Shown piece by piece: positions 50,856 through 57,614 of a DNA stretch of 57,614 nucleotides. The position numbers were made by a program, and so were the translations under genes. Location: positions 1 through 57,614 of the forward strand of contig NZ_BAEG01000015.1 in the NCBI RefSeq assembly GCF_000238915.1, read 5' to 3'. The stretch's first letter is position 1. Every line of letters begins with the position of its first letter. Under the pieces are notes generated by a model. That model worked only from the letters and a program-made list of their open reading frames with translations. It did no database searches and was not told the DNA's origin. Source of the stretch: Arthrobacter globiformis NBRC 12137 (GTDB taxonomy: Bacteria; Actinomycetota; Actinomycetes; Actinomycetales; Micrococcaceae).

Positions 50856-51944
50856 TCAGATCTGCTCGTCGAGGACTGACGGCAGCAGCTGCTCGAGATG
50901 CCGGACGATGTCGTCCGACGCCTCGTCCGCCGTGTACGAGGATGGCACCTGCAGCAGGTGGCAGGGCCGGCCGTCGAGCGCCTTGTCCAGCACGAGCCCC
51001 TTCGCTGTGAAGTGTTCGCGCCAGGGGACGACGGACGTGGCCGCCAGGCCGGTCACGACCCGCTGCGAGAAGCCCGCCATCTCGATATGGAAATTGCCGA
51101 GCATGCGGTCGACCATCCACTCGCTCGTCCGCTCAACGACCCGAGACCGGGCGCCCTCGAAGCGCTCAACGTAGACGGCGGCCGCGAGGGGTGCCGAGGT
51201 CGTCAATTCCCGCCCCGGGAACGCGGTCCCCGGCGAGACCATGCGGTGCTCCGGCGACCATCGCCGGGAGAAGTCCGCGAGGCGCGGATAACGGATGACG
51301 TACGGGTGCACCACGGTGGTGAGCCGGCTGACGCTATCCGAGAGCCGTGACGGGACCAGGGGTTTCCGGACACCTTCGAACAGGTGCGGGTAGATGGCCC
51401 GGTGGTGCGGCTTGATGAACATCGGCTTCGCGTAGCCGAGTAGGGTGGCGTCTTCGGTGAGGAAGGCCCAGTCGTCGCCCATGAACGACCACCCGTCGCG
51501 CCGCATCAGCTTGGCGACGGTGCTCGTCTTACCGGTCCCTCCGGCGGCGGGAAGCGCGATCGCGTGACCCCGGTACGCCATCGTTGCCGCGTGGATCATG
51601 GCGGCTCCTCGGCCCACCATGGCGGAATCCAGAACAGGCACCACGGTGGTCAACAGTTCGCCCGGCCCGTGAATGCGCCACTGCTCTGCGTCTCTCACGA
51701 CCTGGACCCGATCGTCTTGGAAACGCACGCTGTTCTCCGTGTACGCGAGCTCGTGCTCGACCAGGCCCGCATCCGGCATGGCCTCCGGCCGGTCATCGAC
51801 GATGATGTTGGCCGGCCGTTCAGTGTCGGTGGCGAAACACGCCAGCATGCTCTGGAGCTGGGCCGCGGCCGGCGCTTTTTCGTCGACGCGTATCGTGACG
51901 CGGCCGTGGATGTCGAAGTGCAGTGCCTTGGTCTGCCTGCGCAT
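50856..51944 (-). CDS. HPr-kinase-like P-loop protein
   Basis: A 362-aa protein with a C-terminal HprK-like nucleotide-binding domain: P-loop LPAAGGTGKTSTVAKL (about 131-146), GDDWAFL at 156-162 matching the HprK Asp-Asp site, and YPHLFEGVRKPLVP further on. The N-terminal 100 residues are a separate domain. True HPr kinases phosphorylate HPr of the PTS; relatives without PTS sit in polysaccharide and peptide-modification loci and phosphorylate other targets, including sugars or peptides. ATG 51944 marks the natural start. A glycosyltransferase and flippase follow in the same operon. Confidence 0.8.
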   Translation of the reverse strand: MRRQTKALHFDIHGRVTIRVDEKAPAAAQLQSMLACFATDTERPANIIVDDRPEAMPDAGLVEHELAYTENSVRFQDDRVQVVRDAEQWRIHGPGELLTTVVPVLDSAMVGRGAAMIHAATMAYRGHAIALPAAGGTGKTSTVAKLMRRDGWSFMGDDWAFLTEDATLLGYAKPMFIKPHHRAIYPHLFEGVRKPLVPSRLSDSVSRLTTVVHPYVIRYPRLADFSRRWSPEHRMVSPGTAFPGRELTTSAPLAAAVYVERFEGARSRVVERTSEWMVDRMLGNFHIEMAGFSQRVVTGLAATSVVPWREHFTAKGLVLDKALDGRPCHLLQVPSSYTADEASDDIVRHLEQLLPSVLDEQI

Positions 51945-52064
51945 GATCGTCCCCTGTCTGGGTGGTGTCGGTCGGAGGGTGTTGCTGATGTGGACCGTCC
52001 CGGCCGAGGGCTTCGTCCTCGTTGTTGCCTTGCGAAGCACCCGGCCGAGAGCGTGTTCCTATTC

Positions 52065-53936
52065 CTACTTCTGCAGCGTGAGTACCAGCTTGGGTGCGGC
52101 CGTGCTTCCGGCTTCCTTGGAGTTGAGTTCCAGGCCGTCACTGCCGTTGGCGTCCATTCCAAGAGAGAGCTGTTGGCCGAGGTCGCCGGTCAGGGCGCTG
52201 GCCGTCAATGGAACGCTGTAGCTGGTGTTGGTCGTTGTTTGGCCGAGGCTGCCGATGCTGGTGCCGAGCGCCGGACGGTTGGTGTACGTGATACCGCCCT
52301 CGGTCCAGCTGTCACTGGCGACCAGCTTGACGTTCTGCGTACCCGTAGACCCGTTCCCGCCGCTGCGCAGCAGCAGCCTGGCACTCACCAGCGTCCTACC
52401 CGCATACGGCGAGAGGTCGAATTTCAAGTACGTGGCCTCCACCGGGCTGTTGTCCGAACGCAGCGTGGTATTCGTGCCAAAGTTCGTCCCCGTCGCCCCG
52501 CTCGAGACATAGCTGTCAGCGGTGGCCGTGAGTGTGATGGTCTCCGTCGTATCACCACCACCACCTGCACCGCCGCTCGGGTCGTAGAAGTGCCAGTACC
52601 GGCTGGTGGCGTTCACATCGGCGAGCACCAGCAGGCCGCTGTTGGCCGTACCCAGCGCCGTACTGTTGAGGTTCTGCTTCGTCGACGTCGCGTTGTGCAC
52701 ATACTGGTCGGCGTCCACGATGCGGGCCGTCTTAGCGGTGGTGAAGCTGATGTTGTCCAGCGGGGTGGACTTTTCATAGATCGCACCCCCCGAGCTGGTG
52801 CAGACACCGGCGTTCGTCGTGCCACTCGGTTTCGGATAGGTAGCGAAGGTACGCACCCTCTGCGTGCTCTCATCAAGCATGACGATCACACGGTTGGGGC
52901 ACTCGGCCACAGTCGCGATCGTGTGCGCCGACCACGTCGTACCGTCGAATGCCAACAGCTGGATCAGGGGCTGTGACGCCGAGGTGAACGACGTCTTGAT
53001 AGCGGCGAAAACCCGATTAGTCGAGGAGTCCAGCCACTTCAGGTTCATATGGTCATCACCGCTGCGCAGCCCCTTCACCGCCGCCACAGGAGTGGTCCAG
53101 GTGGTACTTGCCGCTCCATCGATGTGGGAGCTCCAGTACATGCCGTCGTTGGCGTCACCGAGCTGCCGGCTCCACATCACGCCCATCTTGCCGGTTCCAA
53201 ACGCGATCAGAGCCGAAGTGTCGTCCACGGACACGTTGCCCAACGACGCAGGATGCACGAACGGCGTCCCCCACGTCCTGCCATCCGTGGCAGTGACGTT
53301 CAGATAGATCCGGTTCGCCTGCTGCCACGTGGCCCAAACCCGGCCAGTCGAGTCCTTGTCGATGGACAGGGTCTCGACTTTGTGGTTGTTGATGTTTGTA
53401 GAACTCAGGAGCGCGTACGTCTTCGTACTCGAGTTGTAGCTGAAACGCCGCATCGTCGATGGGAAGTTCGGCTCGGCCGGCAGACCGTCGTTGACGAAGC
53501 GATAACTCGCCACATACAACGTGGTCCCGTCCCACAACACGTCATGATGGGTGTTCGACCGCGTCTCCGTCGTCACACCCGTATTGACCCACGAGCTCGT
53601 CGCGGCATTGAAGCGGAAGATGTGAAAATCCGAGCTAGCCGTGTCCCACAGGTTCCCCCACCAGATCCCGTCGTTGAACCACAACGCATTCGTCTGCCGC
53701 TTCGTACCCGTCGGCGTCCCCGTCCCCGTATGGGACGGCCCCTCGACCCCAACGTCACCTACAGCAGCCGACGCCGTAACCGGCACCACCAAAACAGTCA
53801 GCGCAAGCGACAGCGCTGCCAGCAGCGCGGGGAGCCAGGAGGCCCTGCGACCTCTACTGCGCCCGCCCGAGCGAAAAGAAGTTGATTCCGGGAGTTGAAC
53901 GTCGGCCTGTATCGGGATGGTCACTAGCCTCACCAC
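52065..53936 (-). CDS. Secreted DNRLRE-domain protein
   Basis: A 623-aa exported protein. A long signal peptide (charged region of about 33 residues, then LLAALSLALTVLVVPVTASA) ends near residue 58. Residues about 65-450 contain repeated Trp/Gly-rich strands (WFNDGIWWGNLW, VMWSRQLGDANDGMYWSSHI) consistent with a beta-propeller. Residues about 465-623 form a DNRLRE/CBM96 domain, with TATADSYVSSGATGTNFG, LRSDNSPVEATYLKFDLS and VTLTLQK-like end (KLVLTLQK). Such domains bind polysaccharide. By eye it has less GC-rich wobble bases than neighbours. It lies 120 bp before the HprK-like gene and may supply the extracellular partner of that operon. Confidence 0.8.
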   Translation of the reverse strand: MVRLVTIPIQADVQLPESTSFRSGGRSRGRRASWLPALLAALSLALTVLVVPVTASAAVGDVGVEGPSHTGTGTPTGTKRQTNALWFNDGIWWGNLWDTASSDFHIFRFNAATSSWVNTGVTTETRSNTHHDVLWDGTTLYVASYRFVNDGLPAEPNFPSTMRRFSYNSSTKTYALLSSTNINNHKVETLSIDKDSTGRVWATWQQANRIYLNVTATDGRTWGTPFVHPASLGNVSVDDTSALIAFGTGKMGVMWSRQLGDANDGMYWSSHIDGAASTTWTTPVAAVKGLRSGDDHMNLKWLDSSTNRVFAAIKTSFTSASQPLIQLLAFDGTTWSAHTIATVAECPNRVIVMLDESTQRVRTFATYPKPSGTTNAGVCTSSGGAIYEKSTPLDNISFTTAKTARIVDADQYVHNATSTKQNLNSTALGTANSGLLVLADVNATSRYWHFYDPSGGAGGGGDTTETITLTATADSYVSSGATGTNFGTNTTLRSDNSPVEATYLKFDLSPYAGRTLVSARLLLRSGGNGSTGTQNVKLVASDSWTEGGITYTNRPALGTSIGSLGQTTTNTSYSVPLTASALTGDLGQQLSLGMDANGSDGLELNSKEAGSTAAPKLVLTLQK

Positions 53937-54070
53937 TCATCGCAGTCGTTTGCCAATGCCAGTCCCGTGCAACCTTTCCGGTTGGATACGAGAAATCGAA
54001 GCGCCTGCTGCTGCGGTCCTGGCAACTTGCGTGCACTCCCCCTCGGACCATGTTCGACTGAATAACCTGT

Positions 54071-54099
54071 AAAAAGCTTGGGAGGGCTACCCCCCTTTT
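54071..54099. terminator. Small hairpin in the divergent region
   Basis: AAAAG...GGGAGGG, then CTA, then CCCCCCTTTT form a short near-symmetric stem with A/T runs on both sides. It could stop transcription in the gap between the divergent DNRLRE and GntR genes. The stem has a bulge and this is a weak call. Confidence 0.3.
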
Positions 54100-54111
54100 G
54101 CCGACTCCTGG

Positions 54112-54148
54112 TTGACAGCCGCCTGTGACCCGTGCCATATTCTTAATC
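54112..54148 (+). promoter_or_regulatory. Promoter of the asparagine operon, likely leaderless
   Basis: TTGACA at 54112-54117 and CATATT at 54136-54141 are 18 bp apart, a sigma-70-like pair. Transcription would begin about 54148, right at the GTG of the GntR gene (54149), so the message is probably leaderless. Confidence 0.55.
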
Positions 54149-54877
54149 GTGAACCTGTCAGACAGCCGGACAGCCGGACAGCAAGCCGACCATCGGAGCG
54201 GAGCGGGTACCTTTCCGCTGGCCCGCCTCAGTGCGGCCGAAGCTGTCTTCAACGCCATCCGCGCCGATATCCAGAGCGGCGCGCTGGCCGTCGGCGCCAA
54301 GCTCAGCTCGGAAGCTGCCCTGGCTTCGCAGTACGGAGTGAGCCGCTCCGTGATCCGCGAAGCCTTGCGTTCCTGCACCGCGCTCGGCCTGACCGTGACA
54401 AAGACCGGCCGAGGCACGTTCGTCGTGGCCGACCATGTTGCCAACGACCTTGTCCTGGGCCAGTTCTCCGCCCGGGACCTCACCGAGGCGCGCCCGCACA
54501 TTGAAGTCCCCGCCGCCGGCCTGGCTGCCGAGCGCCGCACCACCGAGGACCTGGAGATCCTCCGCGGCATGATGGCATCCATGGCCGCGGAAACGGACCC
54601 CGAAGCCTGGGTTGCCCTCGACTCCAGCTTCCATGCAGCCATCGCCCGGGCCAGCGGCAACAAGGTGTTCGAAAGCGTGGTGGCCGACATCCGCGACGCC
54701 CTCGTTCATCAGTCCGAAACCCTCAACATGGTGGCCGACCGCCAGCACGCCTCCGACGTCGAGCACCGGCTCATCCTGGACGCCGTCGAAGCCGGATCCG
54801 CGGCGGAAGCCAGCGCGGCCATGGCCGAACACCTGCGTGCAGTCAGCGAAGCCCTCGACTCCATCCTCAACCAGTAG
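54149..54877 (+). CDS. GntR-family (FadR/FCD) regulator
   Basis: A 242-aa FadR-type regulator: after a short disordered N-terminus, the winged helix starts at AAEAVFNAIRADIQSGAL with SQYGVSRSVIREALRSC and a wing TKTGRGTFVV; the FCD domain has DSSFHAAIARASGN and DVEHRLILDAVEAG with the metal His residues. GTG 54149 is chosen because a promoter pair ends directly before it; GTG 54125 lies within that promoter. It precedes asparaginase and aspartase genes and probably controls them. Confidence 0.88.
   Translation: MNLSDSRTAGQQADHRSGAGTFPLARLSAAEAVFNAIRADIQSGALAVGAKLSSEAALASQYGVSRSVIREALRSCTALGLTVTKTGRGTFVVADHVANDLVLGQFSARDLTEARPHIEVPAAGLAAERRTTEDLEILRGMMASMAAETDPEAWVALDSSFHAAIARASGNKVFESVVADIRDALVHQSETLNMVADRQHASDVEHRLILDAVEAGSAAEASAAMAEHLRAVSEALDSILNQ
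54155..54165. promoter_or_regulatory. Possible operator at the GntR gene start
   Basis: CTGTCAGACAG is a perfect palindrome around a central base, overlapping the predicted transcription start and followed by two CCGGACAG units. It could be the autoregulatory site of the GntR protein, but it lies in codons and may be chance. Confidence 0.3.
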
Positions 54878-54971
54878 CGGCCCCGCATCCCTGGCTCTCC
54901 GAACCGACCGGCTCCACCCGACGCCTCCACGCCACACCCAACTCAAGTCAACACGCAACCCAGAGGACGCC

Positions 54972-56036
54972 ATGCCTTCCCCCGCCATACCGGCAAGCCA
55001 TTCCCTTTCCGCGCCGCCCGCCGCCGCCGCAGCGATCCCGCCACGGCACGAGCCCCTCGCGTTCCAGACCCGTGACGGGTTGGTGGAAAGCGTCCACTAC
55101 GGCTCCCTGATCGCCACCGCCCCGGGCGGCCGCACCCTGCTCACCGCCGGCGAACCCCGGACCGCGTTCTACCCCCGGTCCTCCCTCAAGCCCCTGCAGT
55201 CCGTGGCCATGGTCCGGGCCGGGCTGGACCTGCCGGCCGATCTGCTGGCCCTCACCGCGGCGAGCCACTCCGGCGCAGCCCGGCACCTCGACGGCGCCAG
55301 CCGCATCCTGGAACTGCACGGCCTCACGGCCGCGGCCCTCGAAAACAGCTCCGACCTCCCCTACGGCGTCCGCGAGCGCGAGGAGTGGCTGCGTGACGGC
55401 GGCCGGCCCACCCAGCTGGCCCAGAACTGCTCCGGCAAGCACGCCGCCATGGCCGCCACCTGCGTTATCAACGGCTGGCCAGTGCAGGGTTACCTGGACC
55501 CCTCCCATCCGCTGCAAAAGCTGGTCGCCGAAACCGTCACCGATCTGACCGGTGAGGAACCCGCCGGCGTCAGCACCGACGGCTGCGGAACGCCGCTGTT
55601 CGCCCTCACCCTGGCCGGAATGGCCCGCGCCTTCGGTCGCCTCGCCTCCGCCGAACTGGCGGATGGTGAGTCCGCCCCCGAAAGCCCGGAAGCCGCCGTC
55701 GCGCAGTCCATGCGCCGCCATCCGGAAATGGTGGCGGGCGAGGGCCGCGACGTCACGGAGCTCATGCGCCTCCTGCCCGGCGCCCTGGCGAAGGACGGCT
55801 TCGAAGGCATCCAACTGGTTGGGCTGCCGGACGGACGCGCCGTCGCCGTCAAGATATCCGACGGCGGTGACCGGGCCAGAATGCCTGTCACCGTCCGTGC
55901 GCTGGAAGCGCTCGACGTCGACACCTCCGCCCTTGCGGGCATCGCCACGGGCGCGGTCTTCGGCGGCGGCCGCCAAGTGGGCCTGCTCCGGGCCGCAGAC
56001 TTTTCTTCCCTGTCCCCGACCGACGACGTTCTTTAA
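54972..56036 (+). CDS. Asparaginase (asparaginase II family, Rhizobium etli type)
   Basis: A 354-aa L-asparaginase of the thermolabile/asparaginase II superfamily, distinct from the E. coli AnsA/AnsB fold. Key regions are FYPRSSLKPLQSVAM with the Ser-Lys pair, ASHSGAARHLDG, NCSGKHAAMAATC with the zinc Cys, VSTDGCGTPLFALTL and the end AVKISDGGDRARMPV. It releases ammonia and aspartate, which the next gene's product uses. AGAGGACGCC precedes ATG 54972. It belongs to a gntR-asparaginase-aspA run. Confidence 0.9.
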   Translation: MPSPAIPASHSLSAPPAAAAAIPPRHEPLAFQTRDGLVESVHYGSLIATAPGGRTLLTAGEPRTAFYPRSSLKPLQSVAMVRAGLDLPADLLALTAASHSGAARHLDGASRILELHGLTAAALENSSDLPYGVREREEWLRDGGRPTQLAQNCSGKHAAMAATCVINGWPVQGYLDPSHPLQKLVAETVTDLTGEEPAGVSTDGCGTPLFALTLAGMARAFGRLASAELADGESAPESPEAAVAQSMRRHPEMVAGEGRDVTELMRLLPGALAKDGFEGIQLVGLPDGRAVAVKISDGGDRARMPVTVRALEALDVDTSALAGIATGAVFGGGRQVGLLRAADFSSLSPTDDVL

Positions 56037-56048
56037 GGACCGCACCAC

Positions 56049-57500
56049 ATGACCGAGACCCAAACCCTGCCGGATGCCCAATCCCTGTCCGACGGCCAGA
56101 CTCTTCCTGGCGTCCGTTCCGAGCATGACCTGCTCGGCGACCGTGATATCCCCGCCGGCGCCTACTGGGGCGTCCACACCCTGCGCGCCGTCGAAAACTT
56201 CCCCATCACCGGCCAGCCGCTCTCTTCCAACATGCACCTGGTCCGCGGCCTCGCCGCCGTGAAACTGGCGGCCGCGCGCACCAACCTGGAACTCGGGCTG
56301 CTGGACGCCGAACGCGCCGCGGCCATCGAACAGGCGTGCACCGATGTGATGAACGGCGAACTCAGCGAACAGTTCGTGGTCGACGTGATCCAGGGCGGCG
56401 CGGGAACGTCGTCGAACATGAACGCCAACGAGGTCATCGCCAACCGCGCCCTGGAAATCCTCGGCCATCCCAAGGGCGACTACGCCCGGCTGCACCCCAA
56501 CGACCACGTGAACCTCAGCCAGTCCACCAACGATGTCTACCCCACCGCGGTCAAGCTCGGCACCATCTTCGCCGCCCGCGAGCTGCTCTCCGCGCTGGCC
56601 GAACTCGAAGAGGCGTTCGCGGAAAAGGCCATGGAGTTCCGCACGGTCGTGAAAATGGGCCGCACCCAGCTCCAGGACGCCGTACCCATGACCCTGGGCC
56701 AGGAATTCGGCACCTATGCGGTGACGATCGGCGAGGACCGGCAGCGGCTGGCCGAGGCGGATCTGCTCATCCACGAGATCAACCTCGGCGCCACCGCGAT
56801 AGGCACCGGCCTGAACGCCCCCGCCGGCTACGCCGAGGCCGCCTGCCGGCACCTGGCCGAAATCACCGGCCTGCCGCTGGTCACCGCCGTCGACCTCATC
56901 GAGGCCACCCAGGACGTGGGCGCCTTCGTCCACCTCTCCGGCGTGCTCAAGCGCGTGGCCGTCAAGCTCTCCAAGACCTGCAACGACCTCCGCCTGCTCT
57001 CCTCCGGACCGCGGGCCGGATTCGGCGAGATCAACCTACCCGCCGTCCAGTCCGGATCCTCCATCATGCCCGGCAAGATCAACCCGGTGATCCCGGAAGT
57101 GGTCAGCCAGGTGGCCTACGAGGTCATCGGCAACGACGTCACCATCACCATGGCCGCCGAAGCCGGGCAGCTCCAGCTCAACGCGTTCGAACCGATCATC
57201 GTGCACAGCCTGCACAAGAGCATCTCGCACCTCGAAGCAGCCTGCCGCACCCTCACGGCCCGCTGTGTCCGCGGCATCACCGCCAACACCGAGCACCTCC
57301 GCCTCACCGTCGAACAGTCCATCGGGCTGGTGACCGCCCTCAACCCGCACCTCGGCTACGCCACCGCCACCGCAATCGCCCAGGAAGCCCTCGCCACCGG
57401 CCGCGGCGTGGCTGAACTCGTCCTCGAACACGGCCTGCTCACCGAAACGCAGCTCCGGGAGCTCCTCAGCCCCGAACGCCTGGCAAACCTCAGCAAGTAG
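56049..57500 (+). CDS. aspA: Aspartate ammonia-lyase
   Basis: A 483-aa member of the class II fumarase/aspartase superfamily; length and context with asparaginase favour aspartase over fumarase. Blocks: GAYWGVHTLRAVENFPITG, HVNLSQSTNDVYPTAVKLG, VKMGRTQLQDAVPMTLGQE and the superfamily signature GSSIMPGKINPVIPEV with the catalytic Ser. It converts aspartate to fumarate and ammonia. It starts 12 bp after the asparaginase stop behind AAGGACCG, so asparagine is taken to fumarate in two steps. Confidence 0.92.
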   Translation: MTETQTLPDAQSLSDGQTLPGVRSEHDLLGDRDIPAGAYWGVHTLRAVENFPITGQPLSSNMHLVRGLAAVKLAAARTNLELGLLDAERAAAIEQACTDVMNGELSEQFVVDVIQGGAGTSSNMNANEVIANRALEILGHPKGDYARLHPNDHVNLSQSTNDVYPTAVKLGTIFAARELLSALAELEEAFAEKAMEFRTVVKMGRTQLQDAVPMTLGQEFGTYAVTIGEDRQRLAEADLLIHEINLGATAIGTGLNAPAGYAEAACRHLAEITGLPLVTAVDLIEATQDVGAFVHLSGVLKRVAVKLSKTCNDLRLLSSGPRAGFGEINLPAVQSGSSIMPGKINPVIPEVVSQVAYEVIGNDVTITMAAEAGQLQLNAFEPIIVHSLHKSISHLEAACRTLTARCVRGITANTEHLRLTVEQSIGLVTALNPHLGYATATAIAQEALATGRGVAELVLEHGLLTETQLRELLSPERLANLSK

Positions 57501-57545
57501 TACCCGCAAGCCCGACTCCCCAAACCGGAAACCAAAGGATCCCCC

Positions 57546-57614
57546 ATGTCCAATTCCCCACAGGGCGCCGCCTCGAACGCGGCAGTCACTGACCATACGG
57601 TCCCGGCCCAGGCA
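57546..57614 (+). CDS. Truncated gene at right edge, possibly an amino acid permease
   Basis: An open frame from ATG 57546 runs off the window after 23 codons (MSNSPQGAASNAAVTDH...). AAAGGATCC lies at a good distance before the ATG, and it follows aspA by 45 bp. The visible residues are polar and have no domain. By position in an asparagine operon an L-asparagine or aspartate permease is expected; this is inference only. Confidence 0.5.
   Translation, partial: MSNSPQGAASNAAVTDHTVPAQA

Noticed and set aside
47336..53936. Lasso-peptide or PqqD-type peptide modification cluster around the HprK-like gene
   Set aside because: No PqqD-like protein, cyclase or small precursor gene is seen on either strand; glycosyltransferase and flippase favour a glycan role.

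Overview
The window is high-GC actinobacterial DNA and looks like a chromosome of Arthrobacter, Pseudarthrobacter or a close Micrococcales relative. This rests on gene content, very frequent GTG starts, 1-4 bp overlaps between neighbouring genes, an IdeR/DtxR-type iron box, and a palindromic repeat of the kind scattered through Arthrobacter genomes. No rRNA, tRNA, phage, IS element or CRISPR array was seen. The base assignment is by inspection only; no database search was run.

Layout. 0.3-1.1 kb: rpmB-rpmG-rpsN, cysteine-poor ribosomal proteins, minus strand. 1.6-4.4 kb: a flavin-based extracytosolic electron-transfer cassette (ferric-reductase-like flavocytochrome, FMN-binding acceptor protein, ApbE flavin transferase). 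4.5-7.0 kb: two paralogous SGNH hydrolases around MarR and YciI genes, then a repeat cluster with exact 32-bp spacing. 7.3-12.6 kb: an iron-siderophore ABC importer plus siderophore-interacting reductase, with an IdeR-like box at its promoter; divergent from it are an MFS exporter carrying two extra C-terminal beta-sandwich domains and a TetR regulator. 15.4-22.0 kb: a lipoprotein and a jetA-jetB-jetC (Wadjet/MksBEF) SMC-like operon that lacks the nuclease gene jetD at this site.

22.4-30.6 kb: two small related membrane proteins, a VLCAD-like acyl-CoA dehydrogenase, a multi-pass membrane protein, a YchJ-like protein, an aldo/keto reductase, an NmrA-type oxidoreductase and a cytoplasmic sulfite-oxidase-type molybdoenzyme. 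30.6-38.8 kb: a sugar catabolic locus with RpiB-like isomerase, DhaK-DhaL kinase, SDR dehydrogenase and TIM-barrel isomerase on the minus strand, and an MFS symporter, split transketolase and GntR regulator on the plus strand. Copies of one palindrome (GACTGTTAACAGTC) lie in the divergent promoter and before the regulator. Taken together the enzymes fit a four-carbon polyol or tetrulose route (tetritol to erythrulose to erythrulose phosphate to erythrose 4-phosphate).

38.9-45.6 kb: an S4-domain protein; a coupled STAS / DUF4389 / DHFR-like operon; an amidohydrolase; a UDG-like protein; a terpenoid-cyclase-fold protein. 45.6-47.3 kb: hipBA with two matching operators. 47.3-53.9 kb: a tightly coupled, unassigned operon encoding a secreted DNRLRE-domain protein, an HPr-kinase-like P-loop protein, a GT2 glycosyltransferase, a polysaccharide flippase and a membrane-anchored metallophosphoesterase. 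54.1-57.6 kb: GntR regulator, asparaginase, aspartate ammonia-lyase and the first codons of a further gene, an asparagine/aspartate utilisation operon.

The observations most worth following up are jetABC without jetD, the HprK-like/glycosyltransferase/flippase operon, the shared operators of the tetrulose locus, the 32-bp repeat array, and a perfect 23-bp inverted repeat inside a permease reading frame.
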